A stretch of DNA of 21,609 bases from assembly GCA_015494775.1 (NCBI GenBank), contig WGAP01000096.1, forward strand, positions 1-21,609. Reading direction: 5' to 3'. Made by a program: the position numbers and the translations under genes. The notes beneath the pieces were generated by a model, which saw nothing but the letters and a program-made list of their open reading frames with translations, was not told the DNA's origin and did no database searches. Numbering within the stretch: the stretch's first letter is position 1; every line of letters begins with the position of its first letter. This DNA comes from Flavobacteriales bacterium. Lineage in GTDB: Bacteria; Bacteroidota; Bacteroidia; Flavobacteriales; Flavobacteriaceae. Shown one piece after another: positions 1 to 6,713 of this stretch.

Positions 1-104
1 AACTGCAATCGGCAGCCCGGGAGGCCGGCCTGAAAATCGAAAAAATCATTCAACGCCCTGCCGACGAACTGGCACGTTTCCATGCCGGAACGCTTAGGGA
101 CTGA
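1..104 (+). CDS. 3' end of an unidentified protein (partial)
   Basis: An open frame enters from the left edge and stops at TGA 102-104, giving a 33-residue C-terminus that reads LQSAAREAGLKIEKIIQRPA and ends in HAGTLRD. Codon choice matches the clear genes of the window, which supports a real gene end. The helix-strand look (an amphipathic AREAGLKIEKII segment followed by a charged tail) is compatible with the last strand of a Rossmann-type enzyme such as a methyltransferase. That is a guess, because no motif is visible. The frame is too short to identify without the upstream sequence. Confidence 0.5.
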   Translation, partial: LQSAAREAGLKIEKIIQRPADELARFHAGTLRD

Positions 105-322
105 GATATTCATTTTGTAGGAAATTTTGGCAAACCCTTCGCACCCATAAAGCGCTTCGGGACAAGTTCCGCGAGCCGTCGGGGCTCCACAGGCCTCGGA
201 ATCCTCCGGTTTCCTCGGCGGCGGCGGTCTTCTTCGCTTGCTCCGAGAACCTGCGCTTTTTAGCAAATTAAACTATAAGTTATTGACAATCAATTCAAAA
301 CTCAAAACTCAAAACTAAATCC
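105..322. other. Intergenic region with GC-rich block, no gene seen
   Basis: I see no convincing gene here. Bases 149-259 form a GC-rich block bounded by AAAGCGC (149-155) and its complement GCGCTTT (253-259), so the block could close on itself as one long hairpin or small structured element. Inside it are short GC-rich blocks but no clean long stem. The flanks are AT-rich. Confidence 0.4.
295..315. repeat. Three tandem TCAAAAC units
   Basis: Three perfect copies of TCAAAAC lie at 295-301, 302-308 and 309-315, ending eight bases before the first conserved box of repeat copy A. Short AAAAC-type tandem runs like this can vary in copy number by slippage. Whether it belongs to the element or marks its insertion boundary is unknown. 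Confidence 0.7.
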
Positions 323-646
323 GCGCCAGGGATGGGAGCGGTATGAGCCGACGGCGGTGCCGATGGTTTTCCGCCCGGCGGAGGCGACCGGAGGAAGCCC
401 CACGCACGGGCGGGCGCGGGCGCGCGGCACGCGCGCCCGCGCAAAACCACGGCATCCGCCAAGGCGAATATGAGCGGACAGCCCGGCGGGCGGCACGTGA
501 GGAAAGGCCGGTGCGAAAGCGCTCCGTCGCTTGAAGCAGCGGCCGTGGCCCCGCCGCGGCGTCGAAGGCGCCGGCGAATTGCCGAAGGCAAGTCGCGCGG
601 GCATTCGCCCGCCGGCGGGGCCCCGAACGTGAGCGGCCGGGCGCCC
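323..646 (+). repeat. GC-rich modular structured repeat, copy A
   Basis: Copy A starts with box 1 (GCGCCAGGGATGGGAGCGGT, 323-342), carries box 2 (TGAGCGGACAGCCCGG, 471-486) and ends with box 3 (GGGCGCCC, 639-646) followed by a short A run. The segment between boxes 1 and 2 is unique to this copy and contains a perfect 13-bp stem with a 3-nt loop (414-426 with 430-442). The segment between boxes 2 and 3 matches copy B and folds into a 10-bp stem (547-556 with 613-622). That stem encloses hairpins 558-563/567-572 (one T.G pair), 579-583/587-591 and 597-602/607-612. A further stem is 506-514/536-544. Box 2 GCCCGGC (481-487) can pair with GCCGGGC (636-642). The right end lies six bases from the stop codon of the convergent gene. 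Reading frames inside it resemble no protein. Confidence 0.85.
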
Positions 647-652
647 TAAAAA

Positions 653-3652
653 TTATCTTTCATCATTAGTTGAACCTTCGCCTTCGGGTTTGAGCACGGC
701 GCCCTTGCGCTTGCGCCCGTCGATATAGATGCGTAGCGGCCCGGAAAAACGCACGTGCCGGAAAAATTCCGTCTCGTTTACCAAAGGGGCCTTGTCCAAT
801 TCGGCGTAGCGTATAAAGCCCTTGCCCGTGTCGGGGAAAACCGAAAAATAGGCAATGTTGAGCGTGGTCAGGTTGTGGAAAAAATGCGAACCGTAGGATG
901 CGTCCAAGGGGAAGCCCTCCAAACTGGTTTCCACAATCACCTTGGCGTGCGAAATTTGCGGCCAGGCAACCGGAATGCCGATAAAACGGTCGCGCGTGCC
1001 CCAACGGCCCGGCCCGATAAGCAGGTATTTAAGCCCCTGCTCGCCCATTTGCCGGTTGAGTTCACCGATTTGTTCGGCCATTTCCTTGGTGCGCGTCTTG
1101 TCAAACCGGTCGGTTTTGACGTAAATCACGTCGCGGATGTTGTCGATATAGCCGTTGCCCATGCTCTTTTCGGCATAGACAATCATTTGGTCTTTGTCCA
1201 AACTTTCGAAGTCGAAAGTGTAGCTTTCCATGGGCACAATCAGCGGCTTCACTTGCAGGATGTAGAACACGGGCAGCCCGCCGTCGGCAGGCGTAAGATC
1301 CACGGCGAATTCGATTTCCACCGGTGTATCGAACGAGTCGCGTAAACTTTTGAGTATCACCTGAATGGTTCGGGCAAGCGGGATATGTTCGTTTTGAATA
1401 ATATCGGCAAAATTGGCCACCAAGGGGCCGGTTTCGTAAGCGCCCGGATAGAGCATGTCATTGTCGTAGTCGTAGGTCGATACCAAATGGGTCAGGGTGC
1501 CGTGGGGCAAGGCGTCGTAAAGTTCCATTTTGCGAATCGTCTGCATGGGGCCGCCCAGCAGGTCGTAGTCCTTGCGGCACATATCCAGGGCGTAGAAATA
1601 GGTTTGCGAATATTTGATTTGGTCGGGTACCGAAAGGAATTGGATTTTGGGATGCTTGGGCGAAAAGCGGAAAGCCACTTCGCCTTCGACCACATAACTG
1701 CCCAGCCCTACGGCAATGACGGCAAAACCGTCGTCGGGGCGCATGTCGGCAAAGGGATAAAAATTGTAGGACTGCGCCACGCCGCTCAAATGCGGGTAAT
1801 AGGTGCAATCGTGCCGGTGGCCCACCAATTCCTCGATGACAATGGCCATTTTTTCTTCGCCCAGTTTTTTGTTGAGCGATTTGGAATAATTGAGTGCTTT
1901 GTCAAAAAACACCGAAGCATACACCAGCTTGACCGCATCGGTCAAGTGTTTGAAGCGCACCTTGATGTCGGGGTCGTTGTTGGGAATCAGATAGGTGTCG
2001 AAAATACCGGCAAACGGTTGATCCAAACTATCCTCGAACAATCCCGACGAGCGGATGGCCAAAGGTTTACGGAAACATTGCAGCAAAAGCCACAGGTTTT
2101 CCTTGACTTCGTGCGACAGTTTCCCTTGCAGAAAACGTTCGCGCACCTGGCGGTCGGTGAGCCCTTGGTCTTTGATGTCCTGCAAGTTGTTTCGCTGAAT
2201 AAATTCCTCGAACTCCTGCGTGCCGATGATGGCCGTGCGCGGAATACGTATGCGAATGCCATCCACGGCCCGGGCCAATCCGGTTTTGTAGAGCAACGAA
2301 TTGACAAAGGCCAATCCCCTACCCTTTCCGCCGTAGGCGCCCGGCGCAAGCAAAAGAATGTTGGCCTCGTTTTCGCAATGATTTTCATCGATGGGAATAA
2401 CTTTCCCTTCGGGTTTTTCGTCGCGGTAGGTTTTGAGCATTTCGAGCAGGTATTCCCGTATTTCTTCGGGGCTGCGAAAATCGTCGGAGGTTTTCTTTTT
2501 GAGCAGGGATGCCAATTGAATTTCGGAACGCGACATCAACCAACGGGAAAAATGATGCCTTTGGGCGTGATACATAATGGACTCGGGCGGGATGGTTTTG
2601 AGGATTTTTTCGAATTCTTCCAAATTGGAAGCCCGCGCAATTTCCTTTCCCGAGGCATCGCGAAATATGAAATCGCCGAAACCCAATTTGTAAATGACCT
2701 TGCGTTTGAGTTTTTTGTAAAGGTCTTCGTCGTTTTTGTCCAGGAAATCAATGTGTTCGTGCTCGGCCCGCAGGTGTTTTTCCTTGTCGGACGAAAGCAT
2801 AATCACGGGCAAATCGGGCTTGTTGCGGCGCACATAATCCACCAACTCGAAACCGGCATTTTCGGCCCGCAGGCCGGCTTTGGGAAATTGCACGTCGCTG
2901 ATAAGCAGATAAATATTATCCCTGAACCGGTCGAAAATTTCGCGGGCCTCTTCGTAGGAGCGTGCCAAAAGGATTTTGGGACGGGCACGGAGTTTGAGCA
3001 CCTTGTAGAGTTTGTCGGTTTTGACCTCTTCGATGATTTTGTTGGTTTGCTCGAAAATAACCTTGTAGAGATGCGTCAAATAGGCCGAATAGTACACCGG
3101 CGAATCTTCCACAATCAATATGATGCGCACATTGGCCATACGGACGTCGTTGGCCACATTGCGTTGGTCTTCCAGGTTTTTGATCATGGCGAAAAAGATG
3201 CGCGGGTCGGCATCCCACACAAAGAGCCGGTCGAAGCCGATTTGCTGTTTGTTTTGTTGGAAAAACTTGATTTTCCCGTGATTGTTCAAAAGGACATAAA
3301 CGGGTTTTTCGGGATATTTTTCTTTGATGGCCTTGATGATGCGAATGGACCGTTCGTGATTGAACCCCACCATCACCACCACCATATCGATGTTTTTGTT
3401 TTCCAGGTGTTGAAGGGTTTCTTTTTTGGTGCTGGCACCGGTAATCCGCGGTACGGAGGTCAGATTGAGGTTTCCGTAATCATAGAGCATAATTTCGGAA
3501 AACTTTCCTTCACGCTCTATGGTAAAGGCGTCGTATAAGCTGGAAACAAGGAGAATTTCCCTTACTTTATACGGACTGAGGTCGTGATAAATGTCGCGGT
3601 TACGGCTGTCGCGGTGTAGGTATTCGTGCAGGGTTTGGCGCGTAAAAACCAT
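653..3652 (-). CDS. Receiver-domain protein with PEP-synthase-type ATP-grasp domain
   Basis: The product has 999 residues. Residues 1-170 look like a degenerate receiver-type alpha/beta domain. Residues 176-325 are a canonical response-regulator receiver: acidic pair E182 D183, phospho-acceptor D253 (LISDVQ), S287/S288, and K306 in FLDKN. From about 437 (GAYGGKGRGLAF), through RSSGLFEDS (534-542), to the EIEFAVD...ILQVKPL end region, it matches the N-terminal ATP-binding domain of phosphoenolpyruvate synthase/pyruvate phosphate dikinase. I see no phosphohistidine swivelling domain (no TSHAAI-like motif) and no PEP-binding barrel, so it is unlikely to be a classical PEP synthase. It probably couples phosphorylation input to an ATP-dependent phosphotransfer of unknown target. 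It starts 16 bases after the Rieske-like gene and is the last gene of the operon begun by the protease. The family occurs in Bacteroidota, usually annotated only as PEP/pyruvate-binding protein. Confidence 0.88.
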   Translation of the reverse strand: MVFTRQTLHEYLHRDSRNRDIYHDLSPYKVREILLVSSLYDAFTIEREGKFSEIMLYDYGNLNLTSVPRITGASTKKETLQHLENKNIDMVVVMVGFNHERSIRIIKAIKEKYPEKPVYVLLNNHGKIKFFQQNKQQIGFDRLFVWDADPRIFFAMIKNLEDQRNVANDVRMANVRIILIVEDSPVYYSAYLTHLYKVIFEQTNKIIEEVKTDKLYKVLKLRARPKILLARSYEEAREIFDRFRDNIYLLISDVQFPKAGLRAENAGFELVDYVRRNKPDLPVIMLSSDKEKHLRAEHEHIDFLDKNDEDLYKKLKRKVIYKLGFGDFIFRDASGKEIARASNLEEFEKILKTIPPESIMYHAQRHHFSRWLMSRSEIQLASLLKKKTSDDFRSPEEIREYLLEMLKTYRDEKPEGKVIPIDENHCENEANILLLAPGAYGGKGRGLAFVNSLLYKTGLARAVDGIRIRIPRTAIIGTQEFEEFIQRNNLQDIKDQGLTDRQVRERFLQGKLSHEVKENLWLLLQCFRKPLAIRSSGLFEDSLDQPFAGIFDTYLIPNNDPDIKVRFKHLTDAVKLVYASVFFDKALNYSKSLNKKLGEEKMAIVIEELVGHRHDCTYYPHLSGVAQSYNFYPFADMRPDDGFAVIAVGLGSYVVEGEVAFRFSPKHPKIQFLSVPDQIKYSQTYFYALDMCRKDYDLLGGPMQTIRKMELYDALPHGTLTHLVSTYDYDNDMLYPGAYETGPLVANFADIIQNEHIPLARTIQVILKSLRDSFDTPVEIEFAVDLTPADGGLPVFYILQVKPLIVPMESYTFDFESLDKDQMIVYAEKSMGNGYIDNIRDVIYVKTDRFDKTRTKEMAEQIGELNRQMGEQGLKYLLIGPGRWGTRDRFIGIPVAWPQISHAKVIVETSLEGFPLDASYGSHFFHNLTTLNIAYFSVFPDTGKGFIRYAELDKAPLVNETEFFRHVRFSGPLRIYIDGRKRKGAVLKPEGEGSTNDER

Positions 3653-3668
3653 AGGGCGGTTTATTTTG

Positions 3669-4091
3669 TCAATAATAAATGTACAAAATATTCCCGTCCA
3701 AAGAGGTGTTGTAGGGCAGCATGGGATAATCGCCGCATCCGCTGATCAAATGTCCGTCGGTGAGGGTGTAAACATTGCCGTCGCACCGGCAGCGGGCTCG
3801 GGTTCCGTCCAGGGTCATGGCGTCGCATTCTTCGGCCTTGTGGTTGGGATCGGCGGCTTCGAATGCCAAATAATTACTCCCGTTGTTATAAACAAAAACA
3901 CCCAAAATACCACCGCAGTTTACATAAATGGCATTGCCCGGATATTGCAAGGGGCTGTATTGGGGCAAATTCAAATCCAGGGAAATACGAAAACTAGCAG
4001 GACGCAAATAAGGATTGTCGAACGAACGCTTGTGGCATTGTCCGGCCATCAATAAAAACAATAGCAAGAAAAATCCGGCACGTTTCATCAT
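3669..4091 (-). CDS. Small secreted Rieske-like protein lacking cluster ligands
   Basis: The protein has 140 residues. Its N-terminus is MMKRAGFFLLLFLLMAGQC, a signal peptide with a poor lipobox (Q precedes the Cys), so lipidation is uncertain. The mature part (SLDLNLPQYSPLQYPGNAIY, GVFVYN, FEAADPNH, then CDAMTL, ARCRCDG, YTLTDGHLISG) follows the pattern of a small Bacteroidota family with a Rieske-like fold. The two His ligands and the CxH/CxxH pattern of true Rieske proteins are missing, so it should not hold a [2Fe-2S] cluster. The conserved cysteines may form disulfides. I chose ATG 4091-4089 because it overlaps the TAA of the upstream protease by one base (TAATG), a translational-coupling junction, and gives a proper signal peptide. 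Longer in-frame starts lie inside the protease gene. Function is unknown. Confidence 0.8.
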   Translation of the reverse strand: MMKRAGFFLLLFLLMAGQCHKRSFDNPYLRPASFRISLDLNLPQYSPLQYPGNAIYVNCGGILGVFVYNNGSNYLAFEAADPNHKAEECDAMTLDGTRARCRCDGNVYTLTDGHLISGCGDYPMLPYNTSLDGNILYIYY

Positions 4092-6184
4092 TATGGGTTG
4101 GTTTTGAGCAATTCCAAAGCCCGTAGGGCTTGTTCCACATAGGGGTCTTTGCCCAGGTTTTCGATCCAACGTTTGCGTTGGGTGGTAAATATGGTGTCTT
4201 GCATCCGGCCGACGGTGTCTTGCGGCAAACTTTCGAAATGCAAGTGATTATCGTAGCGCGTAATGCTGTCCAAGTGGTCGGCTATTTCCTTGTTGCGCTT
4301 CATCAAGGCCTGGAAGGCGTCTTTGTTCAGCGGATAGGTTTTGCGCCGGCTATTGCGGGCAAACCAACGGGCCAAGCTGTCCAAATTGCGGAAAATATGC
4401 ATGGTGTCGGCCGCTTGTTGGATGTTGCCTATGGTTTCGTCCAGGTTGGCATAACCGTTCCAGGGCGTAAATTCGGCCGCGGGAATGGTGGTATAGGGCA
4501 AGGCGTGTTTTTCGTCTTTTTCACTGATTTTCAGGTAGCGGTAACGGTCGGGCAGTTTTACGTCGGGCACCACGCCGCGGCGTTGGGTGGACTTGCCGGT
4601 GATGCGATAGAATTTTTGGGTGGTCCATTTGAGCGAACCCAGGTTGCCCATACTCTTGACGCCTGCAATGCGCGTAAGGTCCACAAAGCGCTGTACGGTA
4701 CCTTTGCCGTAGGTATGTGTGCCGCCGATGATGACGGCCCGCCGGTAGTCTTGCAGGGCGGCGGCCAGAATTTCCGATGCCGAAGCCGAAAGTTCATTGA
4801 CCATCACCACCACGGGTTTATCCCACAGGATACCGCCGTCGGGGTCTTTGTAGGTTCGGCGTTTGTGGTCTTGGTTTTCCACCTGCACCACGGGGCCGCG
4901 GTCGATAAAGTCGCCGGCTATTTCGATGACGTCAGCCAAAGAACCACCGCCGTTGTTACGCAAGTCGATGATAACGCCCCGGGCACCGTTTTCGAGCAAT
5001 TTTTTGAGCTCTTTACGCATATCCGAGGCCGAATTACGGTCGTTTTTGTCATCGAAATTGTGGTAAAATTTCGGCAGCAAAATGTAGCCGTAAGTATTTC
5101 CGTTATGTTTGATTAACAATGATTTGGCAAATGTTTCTTCGAGTATCACTTTATCACGGACAATGGGAATAACTTCGATATTTCCGTTGAGTTTTTTCAC
5201 CGTCAGGTAAACGGTGGTTCCCTTGGGCCCTTTGATGAGTTTGACCAATTTATCGAGCCGCAGGCCTACGGCATCCACGGGTTCTTTTTCGTCCTGTTGG
5301 CGTACTTTGAGGATGATGTCGCCCACTTCGAGCTTGCCGCCGCGCCAAGCCGGCCCGCCGGGAATGAGTTCCACGATTTTGGTGTAGGCGCCTTCTTTTT
5401 GAAGCCGCGCGCCGATACCTTCGAACGAACCTGACATATCCATATCGAAACGTTCGCGGTCGGCGGGTTTGAAATAATCGGTGTGCGGGTCATACATTTG
5501 CGCAATGGTGTTCAGGTAAACGGCCATATAATCGGCGCGTTCCAGTTCGCGGAGGTTTTCAAAGAGTTGGTCGAAATTTTTCTTGGCGTTTTTACGGCCT
5601 TTTTCGCGGAAGCTCAGCAGGTCTTTTTTGGGCAAGCTGTCTGCCTGCATCGACCATTCCTGTTGCATATCGGTGAGGATGGAATATTTGAGGTATTTGC
5701 GCCAGCGGGCTTTGAGTTCCTTTCGGTTTCGTGCCCAGGGAAGCCGGTCATAATCCCAGTTGATGCTGTCGTTGCGGTTGAAATTCAAATGTTCGTTGAG
5801 CAATTCGCGATATATGTTTTCGGCTTCCTTTTGGCGTCGCAGGATGATTTGGTAGGCCCGGTCGAAAAAGTCGAAGCGGAGGGTGCGAATTTCGTCATCG
5901 ATGTCGTGGCGGTAGCGCGACAAACTGTCGAGGTCGGCTTGAAGGAGGTAGCGTTTTCCGCCGTCGATGTTTTTGATAAATTCATCGAAAACTTCTTCGG
6001 AAAATTTATTGTTCAAAATCCGCGGGTGATAATGGAAATTTTGAAGCACATAGTTCATGGCCTGCAAGGTAACGCGTTCTTTGGCTTCGCGGTCTTGTTG
6101 GAGGCGACGTTGATGCACGGCAAAGGCACTGATACCGCCCGCCAGAATCAAAACGGCCAGGATGCTGCGATAATTTCTTTTCAT
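4091..6184 (-). CDS. prc: Tail-specific periplasmic protease, S41 family (Prc/CtpA type)
   Basis: From ATG 6184-6182 the product is 697 residues, close to the length of E. coli Prc. It has an N-terminal membrane anchor or signal (RSILAVLILAGGISAF), a helical N-terminal domain with the DPHTDYF motif typical of tail-specific proteases, a PDZ domain (GIGARLQKEGAYTKIVELIP onward), and the S41 core with LRNNGGGS. The Ser-Lys dyad is visible: Ser468 in NELSASASE and Lys494 in THTYGKGTVQ, with one residue more between them than in Prc. It should cleave C-terminal tails of envelope proteins in the periplasm. An upstream TTG at 6241 would add 19 residues, but it overlaps the putative promoter at 6239-6246, so the ATG is preferred. 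It is the first gene of an operon with the Rieske-like and REC/ATP-grasp genes. Confidence 0.93.
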   Translation of the reverse strand: MKRNYRSILAVLILAGGISAFAVHQRRLQQDREAKERVTLQAMNYVLQNFHYHPRILNNKFSEEVFDEFIKNIDGGKRYLLQADLDSLSRYRHDIDDEIRTLRFDFFDRAYQIILRRQKEAENIYRELLNEHLNFNRNDSINWDYDRLPWARNRKELKARWRKYLKYSILTDMQQEWSMQADSLPKKDLLSFREKGRKNAKKNFDQLFENLRELERADYMAVYLNTIAQMYDPHTDYFKPADRERFDMDMSGSFEGIGARLQKEGAYTKIVELIPGGPAWRGGKLEVGDIILKVRQQDEKEPVDAVGLRLDKLVKLIKGPKGTTVYLTVKKLNGNIEVIPIVRDKVILEETFAKSLLIKHNGNTYGYILLPKFYHNFDDKNDRNSASDMRKELKKLLENGARGVIIDLRNNGGGSLADVIEIAGDFIDRGPVVQVENQDHKRRTYKDPDGGILWDKPVVVMVNELSASASEILAAALQDYRRAVIIGGTHTYGKGTVQRFVDLTRIAGVKSMGNLGSLKWTTQKFYRITGKSTQRRGVVPDVKLPDRYRYLKISEKDEKHALPYTTIPAAEFTPWNGYANLDETIGNIQQAADTMHIFRNLDSLARWFARNSRRKTYPLNKDAFQALMKRNKEIADHLDSITRYDNHLHFESLPQDTVGRMQDTIFTTQRKRWIENLGKDPYVEQALRALELLKTNP

Positions 6185-6238
6185 AAAATCACGTATTTGT
6201 AATAGCATAGCCAAAAATGATGCCAATTTTGGGATAAA

Positions 6239-6246
6239 CAAAGGTA
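6239..6246 (-). promoter_or_regulatory. Putative -7 box of the protease operon
   Basis: On the minus strand this reads TACCTTTG, a full match to the Bacteroidota sigma-ABfr -7 consensus TAnnTTTG. Transcription would start near 6232 and give a leader of about 48 bases to ATG 6184. No clear TTG -33 element is present at the expected spacing, so support rests on one box. Confidence 0.45.
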
Positions 6247-6291
6247 AGCATTTATCACCAAGGAGAAACGCGCGTGTTTTGAGATTATTTT

Positions 6292-6545
6292 ATGGGCGTT
6301 CGGAGCCGCCTGCGGCGTCTCCTCCACGGCTCCGGGAGCCCTTACGCTCCGCCTGCGGCTCCGCGTTGGTCTCCCTACGCAACCCTCGGAGCCCGTCCCT
6401 TCGGGCCGGTCTCTTCGGGTAATCGCCGGGCCGGCTTCGCGTCCCGGCTCTGTGTCGGCGAGCCGCCGGTGGCGTCTCGCCTCTTACGCCGCGAAGCCCT
6501 GCCGCCTCACTCGGACTTCGCCTCGTTCGGCGGTGGTCTCCGCGG
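6292..6545. repeat. Cluster of small GC-rich hairpins between divergent genes
   Basis: This block is much richer in G and C than its AT-rich flanks and is packed with short palindromes: CGGAGCCG 6301-6308 with CGGCTCCG 6327-6334, GGAGC 6335-6339 with GCTCC 6346-6350, and GCCCG/CGGGC, GCCGGG/CCCGGC and GGCGAG/CTCGCC pairs further on. A 96-codon open frame crosses it, but its composition follows the repeats and resembles no protein, so I do not call a gene. It lacks boxes 1 and 2 of the A-D element. The remaining parts of this gap (6247-6291 and 6546-6713) show only the two promoters. Confidence 0.6.
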
Positions 6546-6688
6546 ACGAAAATTTTTATTTCGCTATAATGTTTATTGGTGAATAACCGAATTTAATCGC
6601 CATTCTCCTTCATTGATTCCGGAAAAACGCACAATATGGCCAACATAAATCTTAAATACCACATTTCGTTTCCCTGAATTTTGTTCAC

Positions 6689-6696
6689 TAAATTTG
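6689..6696 (+). promoter_or_regulatory. Putative -7 box of the AsmA-like gene
   Basis: TAAATTTG is a full match to TAnnTTTG and ends 17 bases before ATG 6714, which gives a short leader. The -33 region about 19 bases upstream (TTTCG) is only a weak match to TTG. Confidence 0.5.
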
Positions 6697-6713
6697 CATA
6701 AAGCCCGTTTACC

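Noticed and set aside
295..604. Overlapping open frames on both strands of about 100 codons in copy A
   Set aside because: Both follow the repeat sequence, are not conserved between copies A, B and C, and break wherever modules differ.
639..652. GGGCGCCC followed by an A run, as a terminator for + strand transcription
   Set aside because: An intrinsic terminator needs a T run after the stem on the transcribed strand; here it is A on the + strand. On the minus strand the T run would precede the stem.
1385..3538. 717-codon open frame on the + strand
   Set aside because: It is antisense to the REC/ATP-grasp gene. Its His/Val/Phe-rich composition is the usual shadow of a strongly coding opposite strand, and it has no recognisable domain.
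6292..6545. Another copy of the A-D repeat on the minus strand (it begins GGGCG like box 3 reversed)
   Set aside because: Neither the reverse complement of box 1 nor that of box 2 is present, so only composition is shared.
6292..6582. 96-codon open frame in the gap between the protease and AsmA-like genes
   Set aside because: The protein is mostly Arg/Pro/Ser/Gly produced by GC-rich hairpins. There is no start signal or homology.
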